Source: Dillenia suffruticosa
Taxonomy: Eukaryota > Streptophyta > Magnoliopsida > Dilleniales > Dilleniaceae
DNA: 64,000 bases
Reading direction: 5' to 3'
NCBI GenBank assembly: GCA_033439265.1
Contig: JAVTVX010000002.1
Span: 1,498,001 to 1,562,000, forward strand
The position numbers and the translations under genes are program-made. Below, piece by piece: positions 44,445 through 54,391 of this stretch (position 1 is its first letter; each line of letters opens with the position of its first letter). Below the pieces are notes generated by a model that saw only the letters and a list, made by a program, of their open reading frames with translations, did no database searches and was not told the DNA's origin.

Positions 44445-45640
44445 AAAACTTTGTTCTTGTCCGGCTAAGCTCCTTGACACATGTGAAAGGGAGTCTCACA
44501 GACATAAACTGTGGCAGAAGCAGAAGATCATAATTAATACCGTGATTATCTCTAATATTGTAAGAAAGGTTAATTTGCAGTCAATAATCTCTCTCCGTCA
44601 AATTATTGTAAGCCAAAATCTCCTGGTGGGAGCCACTCAAATTACTAGATTTGATAAAATATTATGAAATACACTTTTTTTTTATCAAAAGAATTTAAAT
44701 TTAAGTAATTTTATATGTATAGAAAAAGATTAATTTTTAGTCAAATTTTATATTTTATATTTAATTCACATATAAAAATATTAAAATAATCGTACAAATT
44801 TATAAGGATCATCTCTTCCATAATTCCCAAAACAAAAGAAAAAAGTAAAACCAAAGGAGTTGCCTCCAAAAGAAAAAAGAATGCACCATTAATGCTTGTT
44901 ATGGATAGAGATAGACTAACCAATCAAAGACTTCGTCTGTAAGGCCTATTTTTTTTTTTTTTTTTGGGTCCGGGTGTGCAAGAATTTTCCAGGACTTGGG
45001 TTGGCAGAGACTCCTGAAGTCCTTCAATCATAACCATGAAGAGGTCATTTCATCAGCCCACTCACCAACTCCCTCACTCGAGAAAATCAACCCAAAATTT
45101 CCTTGTGGGATTGCCACTGACATTATTAGATTCAATGATAAATAATATAATATTATATTTTTATTAAAAAATTAACTTAGTCATTTTATATTTAGAGAAT
45201 AAGATAAAATTTTTACGGAGAATTATGAATTTATTTTCATATCTAATTTAAGTATAAAAATTCTTTTACATATTTATTAGGAACCTTCATCATTCAAAAT
45301 AATAATAATAATAATAATAATAAAGAAAAAGAATTTTCCCAAAGTAAATCCCATGGATAGACATGGAGACAGGACAACAAACGAAAGACTAGTCTGTGTT
45401 TGTTTATGGCGTGCCGGAATTATCCAAGTCTTGGGTTGACCGAGTCTCCTCAAGTCCTTCAATGATAACATTTTAACCTTGTTCTCTTACTCATATTACA
45501 GTCATACCACCTGGGAAAATTTTAATCCCTGAAATGACGTTATTATGTCTATCCAAAGGAACGTTGTTTCCTAGAAATGAACTATCATTACCATTGGCCA
45601 ATAGCTTGACTTTGGTAGTCTTCAGTCTCTAGAACCCCTA
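44445..45640. other. Intergenic between DUF2921 A and B: two copies of a promoter module
   Basis: About 44610-45050 and 45085-45500 are imperfect tandem copies of one segment. Shared landmarks are 'attattagat'-like DNA, 'aatttaagta', 'ggatagaga' / 'ggatagaca', 'acttgggttg' / 'tcttgggttg' and 'aagtccttcaat'. A third copy lies upstream of DUF2921-C. An (AAT)n microsatellite sits at 45297-45322. No gene is seen. Confidence 0.6.
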
Positions 45641-45646
45641 ATTTTC

Positions 45647-45649
<3 letters not shown>

Positions 45650-45683
<34 letters not shown>

Positions 45684-45704
45684 GGAGAGAGAGAGAGCTA
45701 TATA
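45650..45704 (+). promoter_or_regulatory. GA tract plus TATA box of DUF2921-B
   Basis: A (GA)n run at about 45652-45698 is directly followed by 'tatata' (45699-45704), 50-55 bp before the ATG at 45754. The same arrangement precedes DUF2921-C (51535-51554), so it predates the duplication. GA repeats can bind plant BBR/BPC factors (known of that family; binding here is inference). Confidence 0.6.
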
Positions 45705-45753
45705 CTTGGTGCGAACTATCAATTAAACGTCATAGTTCATCAACAATTTGATA

Positions 45754-48522
45754 ATGATCATGGGGTTTTCTTCTTCTTTCTTAATCATCTCGAAAACTTG
45801 CTTATTCCTCTTAATCCTGTTCGCAACCTCAGTTTCTTCATATCCAAGCTATGATGATCACTGCAATTCAATCATCCCGAAGGCAACTCAAACAAAAATT
45901 GACTTCACAGATTTTCCACTCACTTCAGTAACTACCAACATGTACTACAAAGGTGGAGACAGAATCTTCAAGCAAAAATCACCACAAGATCTTTACCTCC
46001 AAAAAGGACTCACAATGAAACCCATTGGAAATGTTTACCAAACAAATGTTTCCGGTGTGTTCAAGTTTGAAGCAAACTTGATCTTCGGAAGCATTGTAAT
46101 ATACTCATCACCAAAATATTCTGATTACAAGAACAGAGGCAATGCGGCTTTTAAACTGCGTGGATTCTGGTCAGAATCTTCTGGAAAGCTCTGTATGGTG
46201 GGAACAGGATCTGGGTACTCCGTAGAAGGTGAGCTTCTAAGTTTGGAAGCTGTTCTTAAGCTTAATTATGTGAAGAATTCGAATATTTATACTAGTTTGG
46301 TTAATGGGACCTTGGAGAGCTTGAATCTTGAAAATGATAAAAATTACTTTGACCCAATTAGTATTTTGACATTCCCCAGCATGAAAAGCTATGATTACAC
46401 TTTTGCTTCTGAAAAATCTGGGCATAGTGAGTGTGCCACTGGTGGCATGGATGATTCGAAGGACTTGCTTGGTCTGCAGTCCAGTGGAAGTGGTGTCTGC
46501 TCCATGTTTACCCGGTGGGGGCAGCAGACGTTTCTGTTGGATTATGCAGATGAATGCAAGAAAACCAAACGGAATTGCAACCCTTTTGCTGAGACTGCAG
46601 AATCGGTGCCTCAGTACATGTCTACGCAGACGATTCAGTGCTCAGAAGACAAGAAAAGAGTGAGGTTTTTGATATACTTTTCCTATGATTCCTTCCGGGC
46701 ATATGATCGAGATTTTGATCCTAAAACAACTTTGGTTGGGGAAGGTTCGTGGGATGGAGAGAAGAATCAGCTTTGTGTTGTGGCTTGTAGGATCTTGGCA
46801 TCGGATGGCTCCTTCGCTAATGCAAGTGTTGGGGATTGTTCATATAGGTTGAATTTCAGATTCCCAGCAAAATTGACAATTCGGGAGACAAGCGTCATTC
46901 AAGGGCAAATTTGGAGCAACAAAAAGGTTGGTGATTATGGGTACCTTGATAAAATTAAGTGCAGGAGTCACCAGGAACTTTTTTATGAGTTTGAGAGTTT
47001 GGATCTGAAATATGAGTATACTGAAATGGAGAGAATAAGCAAAGTATGCCCTCCAGCTCCAAACAAGGCGATCAAGAAGAAAGGGAACTTGTACCCAGAG
47101 CCCCTCTCATACCAAATGAGATTCTCCATGTCCGTAGAAAGCTCCAAAGTGAAGGACATTTCGGGCAATGCAGTCCCTCTGTATGTTGGGAATAGTTTTT
47201 ATGATCTAGGCAGTCAATCGGTGATTGCTAATCTTGAAACTTTGGCTGCAAATCAGAAGGGCCGGCTTAATATTAGCTACAAGATAAGCCTTTCATTACC
47301 GCCCAGCGCAGATCTTGGTGGTGGGCTTTCTGCACCAAATTCATCTTCAGGAATTGACCGGAGATTCGAAATTTCTGCCGAAGGCATCTATGACATTGAA
47401 ACAGGAAACTTGTGCATGGTGGGGTGCAGGGAGCTGAACTCGAGCTTGCAAATGTTATCGGATCAAGAAATGGACTGTGATTTTGTAATCAATCTAAAAT
47501 TCCCTCCTACAAGTTCTACTAGGGGTTCAGCTATTACGGGAACTCTGAGAAGCTCTCGTGAAGAATCAGACCCTCTTCACTTTGAAGAGCTGAAAATTTC
47601 TGCTAATGCTTATGGTCTGCATGAATCACAGCGATCCATATGGAGGATGGATATGGAAATTGCCATGGTTCTCATCTCCAATACACTTGCCTTTGTCTTC
47701 GTTGCATTACAAATATTCTATGCAAGAAAGCATCGGGAATCACTTCCCCATATCTCACTTGTTATGCTCATGGTTCTTGCCTTTGGGCACCTAATTCCTC
47801 TGGTGCTCAACTTTGAGGCACTGTTCATGAAAGACGGTTATCTTCACCGTTTCAGACATGAGCGGGAAGGTTGGCTTCAACTGAATGAGGTGATTGTGAG
47901 AGTAGTAACAATGATCGCCCTATTCTTGCTACTTCGACTTCTGCAGCTGACTTGGGCAGCACGATCGGCTGATCGAAACCAAAAGGGCTTGTGTGTTGCA
48001 GACAAGAAGGCCTTTTATGCATGCCTGCCATTATACTTAGCAGGTGGAGTAATCGCTTTGATGGTACACACCATCCGCGGGAACTATGGCACTGCAGAGG
48101 CATCATCCTCCATCTACCACCAGGCTCAGCATTCTCTTTGGGATGACTTGAAATCTTATGCAGGACTGGTTGTTGACGGTTTCCTTCTACCCCAAATCTT
48201 GCTCAACGTGTTCTTCAACTTGAGAGAAGCTGCTCTTTCACGTTTCTTCTACATGGGAATGACTGCTGTGCGCTTGCTGCCACATGGTTATGACCTTTAC
48301 AGGGCTTACAAGTACATCAATCGGAATGATGGCTCATACTATTATGCTGATCACGGTTTAGATTACTACTCCACGGCTTGGGATATAATCATCCTCTGCG
48401 GTGGTCTGGCATTTGCCGTTATCATTTTCTTACAGCAGAAATTCGGTGGCCTTTACATCCTTCCTAGGAGATTCAGAGAGTACCGAGGATATGAGAAAGC
48501 CCCTGTGGTTAGTGATGGGTGA
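45754..48522 (+). CDS. DUF2921 membrane protein B, 922 aa
   Basis: Intronless paralogue of the genes on either side, closest to copy C. A signal peptide with core 'CLFLLILFATSVSS' is followed by an ectodomain of about 600 residues with three module markers: 'GKLCMVGTGSGYS', 'NQLCVVACRIL' and 'GNLCMVGCREL'. The second and third are followed by 'LNFRFPA' and 'INLKFPP' and end in a 'GQIWS' / 'GTLRSS' strand. Seven predicted spans lie at about residues 636-893, including 'LISNTLAFVFVALQIFYARK' and 'DGFLLPQILLNVFFN'. The tail is short and has no RING. Two in-frame ATGs (45754 and 45760) can start it; the earlier is used here. Function is unknown: the shape suggests a surface or endomembrane receptor-like or ligase-platform protein, which is inference. 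Confidence 0.92.
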   Translation: MIMGFSSSFLIISKTCLFLLILFATSVSSYPSYDDHCNSIIPKATQTKIDFTDFPLTSVTTNMYYKGGDRIFKQKSPQDLYLQKGLTMKPIGNVYQTNVSGVFKFEANLIFGSIVIYSSPKYSDYKNRGNAAFKLRGFWSESSGKLCMVGTGSGYSVEGELLSLEAVLKLNYVKNSNIYTSLVNGTLESLNLENDKNYFDPISILTFPSMKSYDYTFASEKSGHSECATGGMDDSKDLLGLQSSGSGVCSMFTRWGQQTFLLDYADECKKTKRNCNPFAETAESVPQYMSTQTIQCSEDKKRVRFLIYFSYDSFRAYDRDFDPKTTLVGEGSWDGEKNQLCVVACRILASDGSFANASVGDCSYRLNFRFPAKLTIRETSVIQGQIWSNKKVGDYGYLDKIKCRSHQELFYEFESLDLKYEYTEMERISKVCPPAPNKAIKKKGNLYPEPLSYQMRFSMSVESSKVKDISGNAVPLYVGNSFYDLGSQSVIANLETLAANQKGRLNISYKISLSLPPSADLGGGLSAPNSSSGIDRRFEISAEGIYDIETGNLCMVGCRELNSSLQMLSDQEMDCDFVINLKFPPTSSTRGSAITGTLRSSREESDPLHFEELKISANAYGLHESQRSIWRMDMEIAMVLISNTLAFVFVALQIFYARKHRESLPHISLVMLMVLAFGHLIPLVLNFEALFMKDGYLHRFRHEREGWLQLNEVIVRVVTMIALFLLLRLLQLTWAARSADRNQKGLCVADKKAFYACLPLYLAGGVIALMVHTIRGNYGTAEASSSIYHQAQHSLWDDLKSYAGLVVDGFLLPQILLNVFFNLREAALSRFFYMGMTAVRLLPHGYDLYRAYKYINRNDGSYYYADHGLDYYSTAWDIIILCGGLAFAVIIFLQQKFGGLYILPRRFREYRGYEKAPVVSDG

Positions 48523-48616
48523 GTGATGAACAAAAAGGAAGAGGCCAAGACGAGCTTGTTGCTTGTGGAAGTCGGAATCTAGCATTTAAATCCTGCATTT
48601 CTATGGACTTGCATTA

Positions 48617-49010
48617 TCATTTTTGATTTGTTGTCGTTCATTTTCGTAATAGTTGGAAGAAATGTTTTCTTGTAGGTTATCCCGTCTAAAATAATTTGAT
48701 ATGGATATAGATAATGATGATACTGATGATTTATGATCACCAATGAGGAAGTTGATTCAACCATTAAATAAAAGGCTGTGAATTTTTTTTTTTTTTTTTT
48801 TTGTTGTGCCAAGGGCTGTAGTTATCAATCCAAGGTATTTAATTAGAATTAAGAGGTTTTTGGTGCTCTCTGGCTCCTTCTCCTGTTCATCTACACTGTA
48901 TCGTGCGGCATTTTCTTGGTCCGAGTAATCCGGCAAAACATGCATATGTGGGTGGGAATCAAAATTCCATGAGACTTGCCACCGGACGGCATAACAAAAT
49001 TCTAAATAGA
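48617..49010 (+). pseudogene. UBC25 gene fragment (exons 3-4 with introns), decayed
   Basis: Matches the UBC25 gene from about 34130 to 34570 in the same order: the end of intron 2 with 'ttttcttgtaggtta', exon 3 (homologous to 'IIDIDIDED' coding sequence), the donor 'aaggtatttaatta', part of intron 3, then the exon 4 segments 'cattttcttgg', 'ggcaaaacatgcat' and 'gggaatcaaaattccatgag'. About 90 bp spanning the exon 4 acceptor are missing, a poly-T has expanded at about 48784-48801, and stops interrupt exon 3. Introns are retained, so it arose by DNA duplication, not reverse transcription. It begins about 95 bp after the DUF2921-B stop. Confidence 0.9.
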
Positions 49011-49560
49011 TTTTGATTAAAGTGAATTCGGATTGAAATTTATATAATATGTTTGAATTAATAGAATGATAATAAGATTTATGAATCAAAATTCTAAATC
49101 ATAGGATTTCTTAAAATGTGAACATATAGTTTTCCGAAAATAATTCTTAAAATTTTTTATTTCAAATTTAATTATGATTCTCAATTAGTAAATCAAGGGT
49201 TTCTATATTTAATCCTACATGATTTCATACTTTGACACTAATTTTTTAAAGGATACAAACCATTAATTTTTCTCCATATACTGCTACTTTGTTCCTTTTG
49301 TTATTATTTTGTCCTCTTTGTGGTGTGTTTTATTAAGATTTTTTGTTAATTTAACATGTATAATTTGCGTGTGTCAACAAAACAGGGGAAAAAATACAGA
49401 GAAGGAGAAAGAGAAGATCCATGAATCGATGGGGAAGAGAGTGAAGATAAAGAAAACTTGAAGGCTGAAATTAATGTGTGTGTGTGTGTATGAGAGAGAG
49501 AGGGGGGGGGGAGAGCACCCAAAATCAAAAAGGGAGAGAAAACCTGAAATTATAGAGAGC

Positions 49561-49562
<2 letters not shown>

Positions 49563-49619
<57 letters not shown>
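49563..49619. repeat. (GA)n microsatellite
   Basis: About 28 uninterrupted GA dinucleotides, with further GA-rich sequence just upstream. Confidence 0.9.
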
Positions 49620-49622
<3 letters not shown>

Positions 49623-49881
49623 CTGAAATCGTTTTCATTGCAAAATCAATGGCCAAGAGTCATCTACTCTCTCTCATACTGAAATTATAATTATGTCACA
49701 TTTTATTTATGCTTCCAAAATATTTCTTAACTTTTGAAAGACATATGACTATGACCACAATGAGTTATGTCAAAATTTTCAAAATCCATTTTTGTTAATC
49801 AAAAACTCATTAATGTTACATATTTCAAAGTATTTTTCAAAAATACCATTAAAATAATATATTTTTCTCTTCTCTCACTTT

Positions 49882-50035
49882 TTTTTTTAATAACTTGACT
49901 ATTCGGTATCAGTATTTCGTCATAACTAATTCGAATTGAGAAGTCTGTTAAGTTTCGATTAAGGGGTTTTTTTTTAATAATATTTTTTCTATATTCAGTA
50001 AAAGTCAAACTCTCGATTTGATTAAAAGACGAAAA
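49882..50035 (-). repeat. SINE-like repeat copy (minus orientation)
   Basis: T-run, then 'ttcggtatcagtatttcgtc', 'ataactaattcgaattgag', 'gattaagggg' and 'tcaaactctcgatttgatt': the minus-oriented family order. Confidence 0.55.
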
Positions 50036-50554
50036 TACCCTTCCAACTACGCCATCATACGTTGGTTATCACTTTCTTCTTGTTCACTCTACCTTCTGGC
50101 CGACCTCACCTAACCCCTCCTTTGTATCAAACAATTAATAGTTAATCGAGAAAACCAAAGTCTTAACCTTTGATTTCTTCTTCAAAGTTTCATCCAGAAA
50201 ATCAAAAGTGATTGTTAATCTCATTGTTAATCAAGAAAATTAAAAATCAACAAAACTAATTCTAAATTTTAATTTAACATAAATACGTCCCCCTATCGAT
50301 AAAGGGGCTTCTAAGCTCTCTGTTTATGGTAAACACGATATCTTTAAATGAATAATCTAATGATACAAACTCTTTTTATTAATTTGGTGATTTCATATCC
50401 AAATTCTTAAAAAAAAAAAAATGATGAACACGATTAAAACCAACACGAAGGCTTGAAATTTAAACCTTTCAAGGGTTGAGATAATGACCCGAGGTTTTAG
50501 ATATAACCAAAAGACCAAAATTACTTTCGCGTTTTAAAAGCACACTATTAAACT

Positions 50555-50722
50555 CATTTGATTTAAACGGTTAGATACTCTATCTCTTAATTAGGGATCT
50601 CAATTTTGAGGTCCGAAAATAACGAAAAAAGATTTGAAATAACAAATCATTAAAATAGGTTTCACAGTATTTGAATCGGTTTAATAAAATAAAAACCTGA
50701 ATACCGATGATAAAAAAAAAAA
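50555..50722 (+). repeat. SINE-like repeat copy, well preserved
   Basis: Plus-oriented: 'catttgatttaaacggttag', 'atactctatctcttaatta', 'ggtttcacagtatttgaatc', 'gaataccgatgat', then an A-tail at 50710-50722. Confidence 0.65.
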
Positions 50723-51534
50723 AGTCACACTGATACCATTAATTTAAGTGACTTCATGGTGATACCTTAAGGAAGGTCTTGCTCAAATGTTTTCGTCGAA
50801 TTTTAGTGTTCGTGATTTTGTGTATGTTAAAAAAAAAAAATACTTAATAGCAGTGGTTTTGGCTCTAATAGTTTTCTTGCGGCACCGGCTTACATATAAA
50901 AATGTTGTACCAAAATGGACAAGGAAAGCACAGCTACTACTTTGAAGATGTCAACTGATCAGCTCAGTCACCAACTCACTCGATTGACAAACTCAAACCA
51001 AAATTTCCTGGCCGGCTTTATTATATTTTTATTAAAAAGAAAATTGACTTAGCCATTTTGATATTTATAGAATAAGATAAAATTTGTACTCAGAATTTAT
51101 GAATTTATTTTCATATCTAATTTACGTATAAAAAATTCTTTGACAAATTTATTAAGAACCCTCGTCATTCAATAATAATAAATCAAAATAAAGCAAAAGA
51201 ATTCCCCAAAATAAATCCTACGGATAGACATGGAGATGGGATGGCAAATGAAAGGGTAGTCTGCGTTTGTTAATGGCGTGCCAGAATTTTCCAAGTCTTG
51301 GGTTGACGAAGACTCCTCAAGTCCTTCAATGATAACCTTTTAACCTTGTTCCCTTCGTAATATTACAGTAATACCATCTTGGAAAATTTTAATCCCTGAA
51401 ATGACGTTGTTGAGTTATTCTATCCAATCCAAACCAAAGTCGTTTCCTGGAAATGAAGTTTCATACCCATTTGCCGATTGCTTGACTTTTGAGTGGTCTT
51501 CACTTCCTCCAGAAACCACCTGATTTTCCACAGA

Positions 51535-51554
51535 GAGAGAGAGAGAGCTATATA
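51535..51554 (+). promoter_or_regulatory. GA run plus TATA box of DUF2921-C
   Basis: A short GA run followed by 'tatata' at 51549-51554, about 60 bp before the ATG. It is the counterpart of the DUF2921-B core promoter with a shorter GA run. About 600 bp further upstream are also alignable with B. Confidence 0.6.
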
Positions 51555-51613
51555 CTGAGCGAGTGTAAACCATCAATCAGACCTCAAAGTTCATCATCAC
51601 TTTGATCGTGATC

Positions 51614-54391
51614 ATGGGGTTTTCTGCTTCTTTCTCGATGATCTCGAAAACTTGCTTATTCCTCTTAATCCTGTTTGCATCCTCAGCTTCTTCATCTCCA
51701 ATTAAAGACCTTTATGATGATCACTGCGATTCAATAGTCCCAAGGGCAACTCAAACCAAAATTGACTTCACAGATTTTCCGCTCACTCTATTACATGGCA
51801 ACATCTACTACAAAGGTGGAGACAAAATTTTCAAGCGATCGCCAAAATATCTTTACCAGTATCCAAAAGATCTCACAATCAAACCCACTGGAAATGTTTA
51901 CCAAACAGATGTTTCTGGTGTGTTCAAGTTTGAAGCAAGCTTGATCTTCAGAAGCACTGTATTTTACTCATCAACATCAAACGATCCTAATTCCAAGAAC
52001 AGAGGTAACGTGGCGTTCAAGCTTCACGGGTTCTGGTCAGACTCCTCTGGAAAGCTCTGTATGGTGGGAACAGGATCTGGGTACTCAGAAGAAGGTAAGC
52101 TTCTGAATTTGGAAGCTGTTCTTAAGCTTAATTATGTGAAGAAATCAAATATTCATACTAGTTTGGTTAATGGGACCTTAGAGAGCTTGAAGCTTGAAAA
52201 TGATGAAAATTACTTTGACCCAATAAGTATTTTGACATTCCCCAGTATGAAAAGCTATTATTACACTTTTGCTTCTGAAAAATCTGGGCATAGTGAGTGT
52301 GCCTCTGGTGGGCTGGATGTATTGAAGGACTCGTTGCGTGGTCTGACGACCAGTGGAGATGGAGTCTGTTCCATGTTTTTCCAGTGGCAGCAGACGTTTC
52401 AGTTGGATTATGCATATGAATGCAAGAACAGTAAAGGGAATTGCAACCCTTTAGGTGGGAATGCAGAATCGGTGCCTCAATACATGTCTACACAGGTAAT
52501 TCAGTGCTCAGAGGACAAGCAAAGATTGAGGTTTTTGCTATACTTTTCCAATGGTTCCTATGGTGCATATGATCGACTGTTTGATCCAAACACAGCTTTG
52601 GTTGGGGAAGGTTTGTGGGATGGAGAGAAGAATCAGCTTTGTGTTGTGGCTTGTAGGATCTTGGCAACGGAAGGCTCTTTGGCTAATGCAAGTGTTGGGG
52701 ATTGTTATTATAGGTTGAGCTTCAGATTCCCAGCAAAAATGTCAATTACGGAGACTAGCTTCATTCAAGGGCAAATTTGGAGCAACAAAAAGGTTGGCGA
52801 TTCTGGGTACTTCGATAAAATTAAGTACAGGAGTCACGATCATGGATTTTATGGCGTTGAGACTCCAGAGCTGAAGTACGAGTATACCAAAATGGAGAGA
52901 GTAAAAAAATTATGCCCTCCAAACAAGGAGATGAAGAAGAAAGGGAGCACATACCCGGAACCCCTCTCATATCAAATGGGCGTCTCTATGTCCATAGAAA
53001 GCTCCAAAGTGAAGAATATGTGGGGCAATGCAGTCCCTCTGTTTGTTGGGAATAGTTTTTATGAGCAAGGAAGTCACTCAGTGATTGCTAATCTTGAAAC
53101 TTCGGCTGCAATTCAGAACGGCCGGCTTAATGTTTGCTACAAGATACGCCTATCATTACCACTTGGCACAGATCTTGGTGGTGGGCTTTCTGCTCCAAGT
53201 TCATCTTCAGGAATCTATCCGAAATTTTTAATTTCTGCCGAAGGGATCTATGATATTGAAACAGGAGACCTGTGCATGGTGGGGTGCAGGGAGCTTAACT
53301 CCAGTATGCAAATATCATTGAATCAAACAATGGACTGTGAGATTGTGTTCAAGCTAAAATTCCCTCCTTCAAATTCAAGGAGGGCTTCTGATATTACGGG
53401 AACTATGACAAGCTCCCGCCAAAAGTCAGACCCTCTATACTTTGAAGGCCTGAAAATTTCTTCTAATGCCTATGGTATGTATCAGTCACAGCGATCCATA
53501 TGGAGGATGGATATGGAGATTGCTATGGTTCTCATCTCCAACACACTTGCCTTTGTCTTTGTTGCATTACAAATATTCTACGCAAGAAAGCACAGGGAAT
53601 CACTTCCATATATCTCACTTGTTATGCTCGTAGTTCTTGCTCTTGGCCACCTAATTCCTCTGGTGCTCAACTTTGAGGCACTGTTCATGAAACATGGGTA
53701 TCCCCGCCGTTTCAGGCTTGAGCGGGAAGGTTGGCTTCAAATGAATGAGGTTTTTCTGAGAGTAGTAACAATGATTGCCCTATTCTTGCTACTTCGACTT
53801 CTGCAGCTGACTTGGACAGCACGATCTACTGATCCAAACCAAAAAGGCTTGTGGGTTTCAGACAAGAAGGCCTTTTATGTGTGCTTACCATTATACTTAG
53901 CAGGTGGAGTAATCGTTTTGATGGTGCATTCCATCAGCAGCCAATATGGCAGTGCAGAGCGGTCATCCTCCAGGGTTATTAGTGACCACCTGGCTCAGCA
54001 TTCTCTTTGGGATGACTTGAAATCTTATGCAGGACTGGTTCTCGATGGTTTCCTTCTACCCCAAATCTTGCTGAACATGTTCTTCAACTCGAAAGAAGCT
54101 GCTCTTTCTCGTTTCTTCTACATGGGAACAACTGCTGTTCGCTTGCTGCCACATGGTTATGACCTTTACAGGGCTTACAACTATGTCACTCGGTATGATG
54201 GCTCATACTATTATGCTGATCATGGTGCAGATTACTACTCCACAGCTTGGAATATAATCATCCCTTGTGGGGGTCTGGCGTTTGCCATTATCATTTTCTT
54301 GCAGCAGAAATTCGGCGGTCGTTACATCCTTCCTAGGAGATTCAGAGAATATCAAGAATATGAGAAAGTCCCTGTGGTTAGTGAGGGGTGA
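51614..54391 (+). CDS. DUF2921 membrane protein C, 925 aa
   Basis: Intronless and nearly collinear with copy B along its whole length. Signal peptide core 'CLFLLILFASSASS', then three ectodomain modules marked 'GKLCMVGTGSGYS', 'NQLCVVACRIL' and 'GDLCMVGCREL', then seven predicted spans at about residues 636-896 ending 'IIIFLQQKFGG', and the tail 'YEKVPVVSEG'. The ATG at 51614 is the only one near the signal peptide, and it aligns with the second ATG of B. Promoter, CDS and early 3' UTR are all shared with B, so the duplicated block is at least 3.4 kb, offset by about 5.86 kb. No frameshift is seen, so both copies are probably functional. Confidence 0.92.
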   Translation: MGFSASFSMISKTCLFLLILFASSASSSPIKDLYDDHCDSIVPRATQTKIDFTDFPLTLLHGNIYYKGGDKIFKRSPKYLYQYPKDLTIKPTGNVYQTDVSGVFKFEASLIFRSTVFYSSTSNDPNSKNRGNVAFKLHGFWSDSSGKLCMVGTGSGYSEEGKLLNLEAVLKLNYVKKSNIHTSLVNGTLESLKLENDENYFDPISILTFPSMKSYYYTFASEKSGHSECASGGLDVLKDSLRGLTTSGDGVCSMFFQWQQTFQLDYAYECKNSKGNCNPLGGNAESVPQYMSTQVIQCSEDKQRLRFLLYFSNGSYGAYDRLFDPNTALVGEGLWDGEKNQLCVVACRILATEGSLANASVGDCYYRLSFRFPAKMSITETSFIQGQIWSNKKVGDSGYFDKIKYRSHDHGFYGVETPELKYEYTKMERVKKLCPPNKEMKKKGSTYPEPLSYQMGVSMSIESSKVKNMWGNAVPLFVGNSFYEQGSHSVIANLETSAAIQNGRLNVCYKIRLSLPLGTDLGGGLSAPSSSSGIYPKFLISAEGIYDIETGDLCMVGCRELNSSMQISLNQTMDCEIVFKLKFPPSNSRRASDITGTMTSSRQKSDPLYFEGLKISSNAYGMYQSQRSIWRMDMEIAMVLISNTLAFVFVALQIFYARKHRESLPYISLVMLVVLALGHLIPLVLNFEALFMKHGYPRRFRLEREGWLQMNEVFLRVVTMIALFLLLRLLQLTWTARSTDPNQKGLWVSDKKAFYVCLPLYLAGGVIVLMVHSISSQYGSAERSSSRVISDHLAQHSLWDDLKSYAGLVLDGFLLPQILLNMFFNSKEAALSRFFYMGTTAVRLLPHGYDLYRAYNYVTRYDGSYYYADHGADYYSTAWNIIIPCGGLAFAIIIFLQQKFGGRYILPRRFREYQEYEKVPVVSEG

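Larger units (their letters stand above)
49011..50960. other. Intergenic between DUF2921 B and C
   Basis: No gene is seen. It holds a T/C-rich start, short GT and GA runs (about 49475-49505), a long (GA)n microsatellite (49563-49619) and two SINE-like copies (about 49882-50035 minus and 50555-50722 plus). Confidence 0.6.
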
